A stretch of DNA of 64,000 bases from Paludibacterium sp. (GCF_019232825.1 NZ_JAFAND010000050.1:21520-85519), one strand, 5' to 3'. Shown: positions 51,383-61,955, counted from the stretch's first letter. Numbers and translations are program-made. Notes: generated from the sequence alone by a model not told the origin.

Positions 51383-52501
51383 TCAGCTATTGCCGCTCGC
51401 GCCGGCCCGCGCCGCGCGGATTTCTTTCGGCTGTACAAATTCACCGGTGTGATTGCTCCAGGCGTTGCGCTCGAAAGTGATCACCGCGGCGATCTCGGTA
51501 TCGGACAACTGTTTGCCCCAGGCCGGCATCGCGGTATTGCGCTTGCTGCCATTGAGCACGATGTCGATATGCGCCGCCTTGTTCTTGGTGACGATCGGCG
51601 AACCGTCGAGCGCCGGGAACGTACCGGGGATGCCACGGCCATTGGCCTGATGGCAGGGAATGCAGTTCTGGCTGTAGACCTGCTGGCCGCGTGCCTTGAG
51701 TTCGTCCAGGGTCCACGTCTTGTTCGGATCATCGGCGTTGGCCTGCGCCGCCTTTTTGCGCTCGGCCACCCACTTGTCGTAATCGGCGGGGCTCTTGGCC
51801 TCGACCACGATCGGCATGAAGCCGTGGTCCTTGCCGCACAGCTCGGTGCACTGGCCGCGATAGACGCCGGGCTGGTCGACCAGGAACCAGGTATCGCGGT
51901 AATACCCCGGAATCGCGTCCTGCTTCACCCCCAGCTGCGGCACGTACCAGGAATGGATGACGTCGTTCGCGGTCAGCAGCAGCCGGACCTTCTTGCCTGT
52001 CGGCACCACCAACGGCTCGTCCACTTCCAGCAAATATTCCGGCCGCCGCACCGCCGCCGGATCGTCGCGCGGCGTGGCCAGATGGCTCATGAACCCAAAG
52101 CCCTGATCGAGATAGTCGTAACGCCATTTCCACTGATAGCCGGTGATCTTGATCGTCATGTCCTCGCCGGTGACGCTTTTTTGCGCCAACACCGCGCGCG
52201 TGGCCGGCCAGGCGATCGCCACCAGAATCAGGAAGGGAATCAGGGTCCAGAGAATCTCGACCGTGGTGTTTTCGTGGAACTGACGGGCTTGATAGCCCGC
52301 CGCCTTGCGGTGGCGCACGATGGCGTACATCATCACCGCCAGCACGCCAACGAAGATCAACCCGGTAATGATCAACAACAGGGTATGCAGCGTATACTCC
52401 TGCGCGGCCATCGGCGTGGCCGGCGTCTGCAGATTGAGCTGTTCGGCGCGCACGCTGGCCGAACAGCACAGCAGTAGCACTATGCTGCGCGCATAAGACA
52501 T
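51383..52501 (-). CDS. ctaC: Cytochrome c oxidase subunit II with C-terminal cytochrome c domain
   Basis: CuA motif YRGQCTELCGKDHGFMP and heme motif CIPCH. Confidence 0.96.
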   Translation of the reverse strand: MSYARSIVLLLCCSASVRAEQLNLQTPATPMAAQEYTLHTLLLIITGLIFVGVLAVMMYAIVRHRKAAGYQARQFHENTTVEILWTLIPFLILVAIAWPATRAVLAQKSVTGEDMTIKITGYQWKWRYDYLDQGFGFMSHLATPRDDPAAVRRPEYLLEVDEPLVVPTGKKVRLLLTANDVIHSWYVPQLGVKQDAIPGYYRDTWFLVDQPGVYRGQCTELCGKDHGFMPIVVEAKSPADYDKWVAERKKAAQANADDPNKTWTLDELKARGQQVYSQNCIPCHQANGRGIPGTFPALDGSPIVTKNKAAHIDIVLNGSKRNTAMPAWGKQLSDTEIAAVITFERNAWSNHTGEFVQPKEIRAARAGASGNS

Positions 52502-52792
52502 CGTCTTTTCCCCTTTGCCAAAGACAAAAATCCGCCACCCGGTAGATTCAAATTTTAGAAAGCCAGTCAAGAAAAACAAGACGTCATCTTGATGCAGCGC
52601 AAAAGATGACGGAGACAAGCCCGTTTGCATAAGCCCCCAATAGGGCATCGGTACAGTTGCTTGCACCCATTCCGCCATCTAATGACAGAAAAGTTCCCAA
52701 ATTGCGCCATCCTTTGTGCCAGCACCAGGTAAGGCACATCCGAGGGGCGGGGCCACTCTTAACAGACCCATCCCCACGTCAAGGAAGCAACC

Positions 52793-53791
52793 ATGCATCT
52801 GGGCATCACACGCATCACCGATCACCTCTCCCGCGCGGCCGCTCGCGAGGACACCGAAGCCGGCAACCGATCCATCGCCAATCAGCTGGCCAAAGCCCGC
52901 CATTTCACGCCTGATCGCATTTGTACCGGCCTGGCCGCCGATGACACGCTCGACGGCACGTCCGGCAACGACCTGCTCTATGGCGGCGGCGGCGACGACC
53001 GGCTCTACGGCCGCGCCGGCAACGACCTGTTGCATGGCGGAACGGGAAGCGATCAGCTGTTCGGGCTGGACGGCGACGATCAGCTCTTCGGCGGCAGCGG
53101 CCATGACGAGTTGTTCGGCGGCGCCGGCAACGACCGGCTTGCCGGCGGCGAGGGCGACGACGATCTCTCCGGCGGCCAGGGCAGGGACACGCTCTACGGC
53201 GGCAGCGGCGATGACTGGCTGTTTGGCGATTACGCCGGCAGCACGAGCTACGGTGACGACGACCGGCTCTATGGCGGCGCGGGCGACGATACCTTGCTCG
53301 GCGGCCCGGGCAACGACCAGCTCTCGGGTGGAGAGGGTGACGACCGCCTGCTCGGCGATGGCATCGACCAGAATGAACGCGCCGGACATGACCTACTGTC
53401 CGGCGATGCCGGCGACGACTGGCTGGCAGGCGGCGCCGGCAATGACGCGCTCGATGGCGGCGATGGCGATGACCGGCTCGTCGGCGGCAAGGGCGACGAT
53501 ATCCTGTTAGGCGGCTCGGGCCGCGACACCTTCGTCTGGGATAAGGGTGATCTGGGCGGCACCGATTGCGTGCTGGACTTCCGCCCGGGCGAGGACACGG
53601 TGCAGCTGAAGGAGATCAGCGCCGACAGGCTGTCGCTGTCCTTCGACGGCGCGCACAGCACGCTGCGCTTGACCGGTGAGAACGGTGAACGGCTGCAGAC
53701 CGTGCACTTCGAAGGCGTCGATTTGCGCAATGGCGAATCGGAGGCCCTGGCCCTGCGCCGGTTGCTCGACCAGGGAACGATCCAGGCCTGA
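52793..53791 (+). CDS. RTX-type calcium-binding repeat protein 1
   Basis: Many GGxGxDxLxG nonapeptides, then GRDTFVWDKGDLGGTDCVLDFRPGEDTVQL... Confidence 0.9.
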   Translation: MHLGITRITDHLSRAAAREDTEAGNRSIANQLAKARHFTPDRICTGLAADDTLDGTSGNDLLYGGGGDDRLYGRAGNDLLHGGTGSDQLFGLDGDDQLFGGSGHDELFGGAGNDRLAGGEGDDDLSGGQGRDTLYGGSGDDWLFGDYAGSTSYGDDDRLYGGAGDDTLLGGPGNDQLSGGEGDDRLLGDGIDQNERAGHDLLSGDAGDDWLAGGAGNDALDGGDGDDRLVGGKGDDILLGGSGRDTFVWDKGDLGGTDCVLDFRPGEDTVQLKEISADRLSLSFDGAHSTLRLTGENGERLQTVHFEGVDLRNGESEALALRRLLDQGTIQA

Positions 53792-53917
53792 CAGGACAAC
53801 CCCAAGAAAAGCCGTGCAGCGATGCGTCCATTTTCTCCCAGGCCGTCGTCCATATCGCGGCAACTTCCGTGAGCAGCGCTGACCTCATCCGCATTTCCCC
53901 ACAAAAAGGAGAACGCG

Positions 53918-54571
53918 ATGACCATCCCTACCACCCGTCCAAGGCCTGCCGGCGAATGGCTTATCGGCACGGACGGCGGCGATTTGCTTATCGGCGGCGA
54001 TGACGGCGACTGCATCGACGGCGGCGCCGGCGACGATCAACTGGTCGGTAACGGCGGCGACGATCGGCTCTTTGGCGGCAGCGGCGACGACGAACTGTTC
54101 GGCGAGGACGGCGACGATCAGATCGAAGGCGGCGACGGCAACGACCTACTCCAAGGCGACGGCGGCGACGACACCCTTTGCGGCGGCGCGGGCAACGACG
54201 AACTTCTCGGCGGCACCGGCAACGACGCGCTCGACGGCGGAGAGGGCGACGACCTGCTTCACGGCAGCCGCGGCGACAACCTGCTTCGCGGCGGTGGTGG
54301 GCGCGATCTGTTTACCTGGCATGCCCAGGAACTCGGCGGCGCCGATCGCATCGCCGACTTCCAGCGGGAAGAGGACCGCCTGAGATTTTCGGGTATCGAC
54401 ACGACGCGGCTCACGCTGTCGTTTGACGGCGACGATACCCTGATCGCCATTCGCGATCCAAGCGGTGCCGAGGCGCACCGGGTACGCCTCGAAGGCGTCG
54501 ATTTGCTCTCGGGCGCGTCCGAGGCCGAGGCGCTCGCCCGGCTGATCGACACCCGCACGATCCTGTCCTAG
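53918..54571 (+). CDS. RTX-type calcium-binding repeat protein 2
   Basis: RTX nonapeptides, then GRDLFTWHAQELGGADRIADFQREEDRLRF... Confidence 0.9.
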   Translation: MTIPTTRPRPAGEWLIGTDGGDLLIGGDDGDCIDGGAGDDQLVGNGGDDRLFGGSGDDELFGEDGDDQIEGGDGNDLLQGDGGDDTLCGGAGNDELLGGTGNDALDGGEGDDLLHGSRGDNLLRGGGGRDLFTWHAQELGGADRIADFQREEDRLRFSGIDTTRLTLSFDGDDTLIAIRDPSGAEAHRVRLEGVDLLSGASEAEALARLIDTRTILS

Positions 54572-54583
54572 GAGGAAGAGGCC

Positions 54584-55537
54584 ATGACCACCCAAAACCA
54601 CTTCAACTTGCCGCGCCGCCTGATCGGCAACCCCGGCGACGATTTACTGGCTGGCGACGGCGGCGACGACTGGATCGCCGGTGCGGCCGGCGATGATGCC
54701 CTATTCGGCGGCGACGGCAACGATCGCCTTTACGGCGGCGATGGTGACGACCTGCTCGAAGGCGGCGATGGCGGCGACCGCTTGTTTGGCGATGACGGCG
54801 GCGACCATCTGTACGGCGGTGACGGGCAAGACCTGCTCGATGGCGGCGACGGCGACGATCAGCTGTTCGGCGAGGCCGGCCATGACGCGCTCTATGGCGG
54901 TGGCGGTCAAGACGCGCTCGACGGCGGCGGCGGTGACGACGCGCTCGATGGCGGCGATGGCGACGACCGGCTGTTCGGCGGTGACGGCCACGACAGACTC
55001 CACGGCGGCCAGGGCAACGACCGGCTCTACGGCGAAGGCGGCATCAACCAACTTTTCGGCGACGCCGGCGACGATGAGCTGACAGGCGGCGACGACGGCA
55101 ACCAGCTATTCGGCGGCGATGGCAATGACCGTGTCGCCGGCGGTACCGGCCAGGATCTGATCGGTGGCGGCCAGGGTGACGACGTGCTGATCGGCGGCGC
55201 CGGCCGCGACGTTTTCGTCTGGCGCCAGGAGGATCTGGGCGGCAACGACCGTATTACCGACTTCGACGCGGGAGACGATGTGCTGAGATTCGATGGCATC
55301 ATGGCGGATCAGCTATCGCTCGAGGTTCACCGCGCGCCGACCACTCGCCTCGACACGTCGACTGCGCGTCCAGCGGACACACCCTGCTACGCCGTCAAGG
55401 CGACCGTGCAGGTCTTCAGCCCATCGGGAACGCTGCTGCAAAGCGTGCACATCGCCGACGGGCGTGGCCAATTCGAGGGCGGATCGGATGCGGAAATCCT
55501 GCGGCGCCTGCTCGATCAGGGCGCCATCCAAATCTAG
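54584..55537 (+). CDS. RTX-type calcium-binding repeat protein 3
   Basis: RTX nonapeptides, then GRDVFVWRQEDLGGNDRITDFDAGDDVLRF... Confidence 0.9.
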   Translation: MTTQNHFNLPRRLIGNPGDDLLAGDGGDDWIAGAAGDDALFGGDGNDRLYGGDGDDLLEGGDGGDRLFGDDGGDHLYGGDGQDLLDGGDGDDQLFGEAGHDALYGGGGQDALDGGGGDDALDGGDGDDRLFGGDGHDRLHGGQGNDRLYGEGGINQLFGDAGDDELTGGDDGNQLFGGDGNDRVAGGTGQDLIGGGQGDDVLIGGAGRDVFVWRQEDLGGNDRITDFDAGDDVLRFDGIMADQLSLEVHRAPTTRLDTSTARPADTPCYAVKATVQVFSPSGTLLQSVHIADGRGQFEGGSDAEILRRLLDQGAIQI

Positions 55538-55571
55538 TCTGATGGATCAAGGCACCAGCCACATGGCTTAG

Positions 55572-55813
55572 GGACCCTCCGAACCAGCGATTTACCGCTG
55601 CGGCGGCCCCTGGCGGGATGGGATGCGCGGCGCGGGGCGCCGTGGAGGTAGGGTCTGTCTGCAAATCTTTTGCGGCTGCGGCCGGTGTCCGCCGGATGCA
55701 GCGCGAGCAGAGCGCCCCGCCGCAGTGTCACTCACAGCCAGGGGCAAACGGCAACGTGATGCGCCGGCAGATGTCGGCCCGACACAGTGGCAAATAACTT
55801 GTTCAGAGGGTCC
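55572..55813. mobile_element. 242-bp MITE-like element with IS5-type TIRs and 4-bp TSD TTAG
   Basis: Left GGACCCTCCGAACCAGCGATTTACCGCTG; right arm rc GGACCCTCTGAACAAGTTATTTGCCACTG; TTAG at 55568-55571 and 55814-55817; no transposase inside. Confidence 0.8.
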
Positions 55814-55991
55814 TTAGCTGTTTTTCCGCTAGATGAAAGAGGCCAGAGCACCTCCCTTTCTTTCCTGTCGATGACAGAACAAGCTGTTCTTGCTACGGAA
55901 CGTGCGCGATCCAACAACTTTTCTTCCGCGCCTCACTCCTTGCAGGAGGCCGTATCGGCCTTCTGACTTTTTCTTCACTAAGGAGCGAACC

Positions 55992-56588
55992 ATGGCGATG
56001 TCAACCAACCACGACAACCCTCGCGCGCAGGAGGCCCCCCGCGAGCCCGGCATCTTTATCGGCACGGCCGATGACGACCAGATCACGGGTAGCCCGTGGC
56101 ATGATCTGATCGAGGGCGGTCAGGGCAACGACAAACTAGCTGGCGCCGCGGGCCGCAATTTCTATTATTGGCATTACAGTGATCTCGGCGGCACCGATCT
56201 CGTGGAAGACTTTTTTCCTGCCAAGGATACCCTGGTGTTCGATGGCGTAACCGCCACAAACCTGTCGCTAACGACCGAGGAGATGGACACGGTCGTCGTC
56301 GTTCACGGCGAGGACGGCGCGGTGCTGCAGCGCGTTGTGCTTCTGGGCGTCGATCTCGGCGACGGCACGCCGGCGGCCAAACTGGAGCAACTGCTGTCCC
56401 AAGGTGCAATCAGCTTCGACACCTACGAAGAGGATGAATGCGAGAACCCGGATGACGAAGGCGCAGCCAATGAAGGCATCGCCTTCACCGCGAACGGACT
56501 TGGCAACGACGAGGCCGTCTTCGTCGCCGACAACTCGGAACAAGCAATGCTGCAACGGATGATAGACGACGGCCCGCCGTTGCACTGA
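55992..56588 (+). CDS. RTX paralog 4, repeat-depleted, with acidic C-terminal extension
   Basis: IEGGQGNDKLAGAAGRNFYYWHYSDLGGTDLVEDFFPAKDTLVF... aligned to the C-terminal module of paralogs 1-3. Confidence 0.85.
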   Translation: MAMSTNHDNPRAQEAPREPGIFIGTADDDQITGSPWHDLIEGGQGNDKLAGAAGRNFYYWHYSDLGGTDLVEDFFPAKDTLVFDGVTATNLSLTTEEMDTVVVVHGEDGAVLQRVVLLGVDLGDGTPAAKLEQLLSQGAISFDTYEEDECENPDDEGAANEGIAFTANGLGNDEAVFVADNSEQAMLQRMIDDGPPLH

Positions 56589-56596
56589 CTCGTCCA

Positions 56597-57229
56597 TTAC
56601 GGGGCATAGGGCAGCGTCAAGAGCCGCGGCGCCCCTAGATGCCGGTCGAGCGTCGCCAGATTATCCTCATAGGCCGGCATCCGCGGCACCACCTGATTGG
56701 CCACCCAGCCGGCGAATTCACAGCCGGCGGCGCGAATCGCCTGCGCGGTCAACAGCGCGTGATTGATGCAGCCCAGGCGCATGCCCACCACCAGAATCAC
56801 CGGCAGACCCAGCGCGGCGGCCAGATCGGCCATGAAATGGTCGCCGGACAATGGCGCGAACCAGCCGCCGGCGCCCTCGACCGCCACGCGGTCGTACTGC
56901 GGCGCCAGGCGCTGATAGTGTTCGACGATCGTCTCCAGCTTGATCTCGATCCCGGCTTGTGCGGCAGCGATATGCGGCGAAATCGGCGGCAGAAAACGGT
57001 ATGGATTCATCAGATCGAGATCCGTCTGACCGGTCACCGCCACCAGGCGGCACACGTCATCGTTGAGCCAGTGACCCGCCTCGTCCACCTCGCAGCCGGA
57101 GGCCACCGGCTTCATTGCTCCAGCGCGCAGCCCCTCGCCTTGCCATTGCCGCAGCAATTTGACGGTAGAATACGTCTTGCCAATCTCGGTATCCGTACCG
57201 GTAATGAAATATCCCTGGCTTTGAAGCAT
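56597..57229 (-). CDS. bioD: Dethiobiotin synthase
   Basis: GYFITGTDTEIGKTYSTVKLLRQ...MKPVASGCE...VEGAGGWFAPL. Confidence 0.95.
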   Translation of the reverse strand: MLQSQGYFITGTDTEIGKTYSTVKLLRQWQGEGLRAGAMKPVASGCEVDEAGHWLNDDVCRLVAVTGQTDLDLMNPYRFLPPISPHIAAAQAGIEIKLETIVEHYQRLAPQYDRVAVEGAGGWFAPLSGDHFMADLAAALGLPVILVVGMRLGCINHALLTAQAIRAAGCEFAGWVANQVVPRMPAYEDNLATLDRHLGAPRLLTLPYAP

Positions 57230-57315
57230 GATGTCGCCCTTTGCGTACGCTACAGACTGAAGTGCGCTGTTATGACGCAAACCCGGCGCTAGCGCAAGCC
57301 GATTGCCCGTAAAGA

Positions 57316-57777
57316 ATGGATGGAATGAAACCGGAAGACGTATTGAACAACTTGCACAGCCTCAGCGGTCCGATGTTGTGGAGCACACTGATCATCTTGG
57401 CCGTGGCGTTTGTGGCCAACCTGCTGTACTACCGCACCCTGCAGCGGGCAATGCGGACCATCGCCCCCGAGCGCCGGCCCTGCGCGCCCGCCTTGGTCTG
57501 GGTATCGCTGTTGCCGCTGATCGGCATTCTCTGGTTCATGGCCTACATCATCATGCTGTCGCTGGGACTGCAGCGCGAGCTGCGCGCGCGCGGCCTGCCG
57601 GGCAATGGCGCCTTTGGCGTCACCCTTGGCACCGTGACGCTGTTCGCGCTGTTTCTGGTGCCCGGCTACCGGCTGTACGTGGTGTTCCCGGCCATGCTGA
57701 TCTGGCTCGCCCACTGGCGCCGCATGGCGGTTTACCGCAAGCTGCTGGCCGAACCGGTGTATTTGATGGTGGATTGA
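57316..57777 (+). CDS. Hypothetical 4-TM membrane protein
   Basis: Strongly hydrophobic, good coding bias. Confidence 0.6.
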   Translation: MDGMKPEDVLNNLHSLSGPMLWSTLIILAVAFVANLLYYRTLQRAMRTIAPERRPCAPALVWVSLLPLIGILWFMAYIIMLSLGLQRELRARGLPGNGAFGVTLGTVTLFALFLVPGYRLYVVFPAMLIWLAHWRRMAVYRKLLAEPVYLMVD

Positions 57778-58820
57778 CGCCGCCGCGCGGCGAGGTGCAT
57801 CGCGTAGAAAATGGCGATGCCGATCATGCCGCCGGCGACCACGTTGATCAGCCGCGAGCCTTCCTGCAACAGACTGCCGCCCAGCAAGGTGATGATCAGC
57901 GCGTGGCCGGCGCAGCGCGCGGCGAACGCCGGGCGGTATTCGCGAAAGGCGACGATGGTCACCAGGGTCAGCAAGCCCGCCAAATTGATCCAGAAGTCGC
58001 TATGCGGCACCAGGAACAAGCCGAGCGCGATGCCGCTCGGCACACCGATGAGCGCGCCAAACACCCGGTCGCGGATCTTCTTCGACGTGCTGTTCAATTC
58101 ACCGGTGATCACGCTGGCCGCCGACCAGATGAACCACTGCCCTTCCGGAATGGCGTGGCGCTCGAATAGCCAGGCGCACAAGCCTACCGCCAACGCGGCG
58201 GCCAAGGCCGGCATCCAGGCGTCGATGCCGTCGCCCAGCCGCCGCTCCAGATGGTGCCAACGCAGCCAGTGGCGCCACAACGCCCCTTCGCGCGACCAGG
58301 TGGCATAACGATGCAGCAGGCTGATCAGCAGCACCGGCAACAGCCCCCACAGCAGATACGGCACGAGCTGCGCGGCGATGGTCAGCCGGTCGCCCCGCCA
58401 GCCCTCGCCGTTTTCGATGGCGGAATACAAGATCGGGATGAAGGTCCAGGTGCCGAAGCTACGCAACCGCCGGTCCCAGCCGGTCAGGCCGAGCAGAAAC
58501 ACCCCGAGGCTCGCGCACATCGGCACGAACAGCCACGGGTGCGGCACGGCGAGAAACAACGCCAAAAAGCCCAGCACCATCGCCGCGCCGTGCAGCAGCA
58601 CCAGCGGCGGGCCCGAGCGGGTTTCCCGGTAGACGATCAACGCGGAAATGGTGACGACCGTGGCTTTCTGCCAATTGTCGTCGTGGCGCCATTCGGCCAA
58701 TAGGAAAAACGGCAGCAGGCACAAGACCGCCGCCAAAATAGAAGTGCCGCGGAACATGCGACCCAATCGCACGACCTGAGGCTGAATCAACTGCCGCACT
58801 GCCGGACCTTCCTCAATCAT
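57732..58820 (-). CDS. FUSC-like membrane protein
   Basis: Two multi-TM halves around a soluble segment; ITGELNSTSKKIRDRVFGALIGVPSGIALG. Confidence 0.7.
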   Translation of the reverse strand: MIEEGPAVRQLIQPQVVRLGRMFRGTSILAAVLCLLPFFLLAEWRHDDNWQKATVVTISALIVYRETRSGPPLVLLHGAAMVLGFLALFLAVPHPWLFVPMCASLGVFLLGLTGWDRRLRSFGTWTFIPILYSAIENGEGWRGDRLTIAAQLVPYLLWGLLPVLLISLLHRYATWSREGALWRHWLRWHHLERRLGDGIDAWMPALAAALAVGLCAWLFERHAIPEGQWFIWSAASVITGELNSTSKKIRDRVFGALIGVPSGIALGLFLVPHSDFWINLAGLLTLVTIVAFREYRPAFAARCAGHALIITLLGGSLLQEGSRLINVVAGGMIGIAIFYAMHLAARRRQSTIKYTGSASSLR

Positions 58821-58894
58821 CTATTAAAGCAATTTCTAATATAGATAATCGACACGCCCCCCGCTCTGATGCAGCGCAAAAGTTGTTCAAAAAC

Positions 58895-58923
58895 AAGCCG
58901 CCGACCTTGTGAGTCGGCGGCTT
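58895..58923. terminator. Intrinsic terminator-like hairpin
   Basis: aagccgccgac-cttgtga-gtcggcggctttt. Confidence 0.75.
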
Positions 58924-59039
58924 TTCCCGGCGCGGGGTAACGCGCGGAAATCGAACGGTCGGCCTTGTGAGCCTGGGATTTTTCGCGGGCACCTTGCCGA
59001 CAACGGGACGGGAGCGGCAGGGCGCGGGACGAACGGCAG

Positions 59040-60827
59040 TTACAACTGAGGGTTGAGCCAGTTCTCCTTGCCGTGGAACTTGTTGAGCGCCGACAGGTAG
59101 GCCTTGGCCGACGCCACGATAATGTCGGTGTCGGCGCCCAAGCCGTTGACGATGGTGCCGTCGCGCGCCAGCCGCACGGTCACCTCGCCTTGCGATTCGG
59201 TGCCCTTGGTGATGGCGTTGACCGAATACAGCTGCAATTCGGCGCCGCTGTTGACCACCGACTCGATTGCCTTGAAGGCGGCATCGACCGGGCCGGAGCC
59301 GCTGCTCACAGCGCGCTGCTCGGCGTCGGCATCGGCGAAGACGATTTCGGCGCGCGGCTCCTCGCCGGTTTCGGTGTTGATCTTGAGCGACACGAACTTG
59401 AAGTCCTCGCGCTCGACGCCACCGACGCCGTCGGACAACAGCGCATACAGGTCCTCGTCGAACACTTCGCGTTTCTTGTCGGCCAGATCCTTGAACTTGG
59501 CGAAGGCGGCGTTGAGCGCCTCCTCGCTGGCCAATTCAATGCCGAGCTCGGTCAGTTTGGTCTTGAAGGCATTGCGGCCGGACAGCTTACCCAGCGTCAA
59601 GCGGTTGGCGCTCCAGCCGACACTCTCGGCCGACATGATCTCGTAGGTCTCGCGGTGCTTGAGCACGCCGTCCTGATGGATGCCGGATTCGTGCGCGAAG
59701 GCATTGGCGCCGACGATGGCCTTGTTCGGCTGCACCGGGTAGCCGGTGATGGTCGACACCAGCTTCGAGGTCGGCACGATCTGAGTGCTATCGATGCCGG
59801 TTTCCAATCCAAACAGGTCGCTGCGCGTTTTGACCGCCATCACCACCTCTTCCAGGCTGGCATTGCCGGCGCGTTCGCCCAGGCCATTGATCGTGCACTC
59901 CACTTGGCGCGCGCCGGCCTCGACCGCCGCCAACGAATTGGCCACGGCCATGCCCAGATCGTTATGGCAGTGCGTCGACCAGATCACTTGATCGCTGTTG
60001 GACACGCGCTCGATCAGCGTGCGCATGCGCTGGTGCCACAGCGACGGAATCGAATAGCCGACGGTATCCGGCACGTTGATGGTGCGCGCGCCGGCCTGAA
60101 TCACCGCGTCGAAGATGCGTACCAGAAAGTCCATGTCCGAGCGCACGGCGTCCTCGGCGGAAAACTCGACATCGTCGGTGTAGTTGCGCGCCAGTTTGAC
60201 CGCCCGCACCGCCGCCTCGACCACCTGGTCCGGCGACATGCGTAGCTTCTTCTCCATGTGGATCGGGCTCGTGGCGATGAAGGTATGGATACGGCCGCGG
60301 TTGGCCGGCTTGATCGCCTCGCCGGCGGCGCGTACGTCGTTGTCGTTGGCGCGCGCCAGCGAACAGACGGTCGAATCCTTCACCAGTCCGGCGATGGCTT
60401 GAATCGCCAGCGCATCGCCCGGGCTCGCCGCGGCGAACCCAGCCTCGATGATGTCCACGCCCAGCCGCTCCAGCTGGCGCGCGATGCGCACCTTTTCCTC
60501 GCGCGTCATCGCGGCGCCCGGACTTTGCTCGCCATCGCGCAAGGTGGTGTCGAAAATAAACAAACGATCGCCCATCTTGTGGTTTCTCCCTATTGCAGCA
60601 GACATTGGCGCCACGGCCAGATAGTCGTTGTAATTAAAGGTTCTGCCTTGATTAGCCGCTAACTGCGCCAGCTTGTTGAGCTGGGTCAGCGGCAGGCTGC
60701 CGCGCTCTCTCCATTTGTAGATTGCGGCGCGCGAAACCGGCTCATCGGGGAAAGTCCGGGTCAAGGCCTCGGCCAGTCGTCCAGGCCCGCCAAAGTCTTC
60801 GATCAGTCGCTCGATGTCCAATTGCAT
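59040..60827 (-). CDS. leuA: 2-isopropylmalate synthase; ORF includes an HTH-like N-terminal extension (canonical start near 60575)
   Basis: [28 protein letters not shown] core; upstream in-frame [60 protein letters not shown]. Confidence 0.93.
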   Translation of the reverse strand: MQLDIERLIEDFGGPGRLAEALTRTFPDEPVSRAAIYKWRERGSLPLTQLNKLAQLAANQGRTFNYNDYLAVAPMSAAIGRNHKMGDRLFIFDTTLRDGEQSPGAAMTREEKVRIARQLERLGVDIIEAGFAAASPGDALAIQAIAGLVKDSTVCSLARANDNDVRAAGEAIKPANRGRIHTFIATSPIHMEKKLRMSPDQVVEAAVRAVKLARNYTDDVEFSAEDAVRSDMDFLVRIFDAVIQAGARTINVPDTVGYSIPSLWHQRMRTLIERVSNSDQVIWSTHCHNDLGMAVANSLAAVEAGARQVECTINGLGERAGNASLEEVVMAVKTRSDLFGLETGIDSTQIVPTSKLVSTITGYPVQPNKAIVGANAFAHESGIHQDGVLKHRETYEIMSAESVGWSANRLTLGKLSGRNAFKTKLTELGIELASEEALNAAFAKFKDLADKKREVFDEDLYALLSDGVGGVEREDFKFVSLKINTETGEEPRAEIVFADADAEQRAVSSGSGPVDAAFKAIESVVNSGAELQLYSVNAITKGTESQGEVTVRLARDGTIVNGLGADTDIIVASAKAYLSALNKFHGKENWLNPQL

Positions 60828-60956
60828 GTCTCACTCCGCCGCTTATGTGCTTTCACAGTGCCGAAGTGGAGACAACATGTCAAATAACTGAACGAATTTT
60901 CTGCAAATTAGGTGTTGCAGATAAGACAAACTACGAATTATTGGACATATTGTCCA

Positions 60957-61898
60957 TTAAAGTAGATCGGAAAGGCTGGAAACGGACTGGACAACCTGCT
61001 CGCGCAGAAAACGATGCAGCGGGTGGCTATCGTTGCGCCGATGCCAGATCAGATTGATCTGGATGCGCAAGGCGGGATCAAGCGGGAGATGGTGAAGGTC
61101 AGGCAAGGCGGCAAACAACGGCAGATAAAACGCGGGCTGAATCGAAATCAGCGGCGCCTGCTGCAAAATCCGGCCGGTGGCCATCAGGCTCGCCGACATG
61201 GCGACAATGCGGCGCGACAAGCCATGTTCGGCAAACAGATGATCGACCACGCCGGCTTGGCTGCCGCGGTAACTGCTGGCCACCTGTTCGCAGGCGGCCA
61301 GCTCGGCCAGGCCGGGCTTAGGCGGCAACGATAGCTGACGACGCGAAAACAACGCGACAAAACCGCTCTCGCCGAGCAACTGCTGGCCGTGCCAATCGCG
61401 CGTCATCAGCGGCGCGGCGCTGATGAGCAAGTCCACCTCGTCGCGGTCGAGCGCCGCCAGTTGCTGGTCGATTTCCAGCAACTGCGCACGCAATTGCACA
61501 CCTGGCGCGCGCTGACGCAAGCGGGCGATCAATGCCGGGTAGAGCAGCGCCTCCAGGCCATCCGGCGCGGCGATGGCATAAGACGCCGTCACCCGCGCCG
61601 GGTCGAAATCGCCGGCGCTGAACAGAATGCGGTTGGCCAGCGTCAGCCAGTCGCGGATCGGCCCGGCCAGCGCCAGCGCGCGCGCCGTCGGCTCCATGCG
61701 GCTGCCGCTGCGGATGAACAGCGGGTCGTGGAACACCTCGCGCAACCGCGCCAAGGCATGGCTCATCGCCGGCTGGCCCAGGTGCAGCCGCGCGGCGGCG
61801 CGGCTGACGTGGCGCGCCTCGAATAGCGCGTCAAAAGCCACCAGCAGGTTCAGATCGACGCGGCGCAGGTCGCCGTGCGTAAAATCGACATCGTGCAT
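60957..61898 (-). CDS. LysR family transcriptional regulator
   Basis: DLNLLVAFDALFEARHVSRAAARLHLGQPAMSHALARLREVFHDPLFIRSGS. Confidence 0.92.
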   Translation of the reverse strand: MHDVDFTHGDLRRVDLNLLVAFDALFEARHVSRAAARLHLGQPAMSHALARLREVFHDPLFIRSGSRMEPTARALALAGPIRDWLTLANRILFSAGDFDPARVTASYAIAAPDGLEALLYPALIARLRQRAPGVQLRAQLLEIDQQLAALDRDEVDLLISAAPLMTRDWHGQQLLGESGFVALFSRRQLSLPPKPGLAELAACEQVASSYRGSQAGVVDHLFAEHGLSRRIVAMSASLMATGRILQQAPLISIQPAFYLPLFAALPDLHHLPLDPALRIQINLIWHRRNDSHPLHRFLREQVVQSVSSLSDLL

Positions 61899-61955
61899 GA
61901 TCCTAATTATAACAATCGATTTCCATAATGATCTGGCGATTGCGACAATGACAGC

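Noticed and set aside
52970-55200. CRISPR-like tandem repeats
   Set aside because: 27-bp periodicity encodes RTX nonapeptides in frame; no unique spacers or cas genes
52590-58884. Shared 16-mer tgatgcagcgcaaaag at 52590 and ~58869
   Set aside because: Only two copies and no extended similarity, so insufficient to call a repeat family
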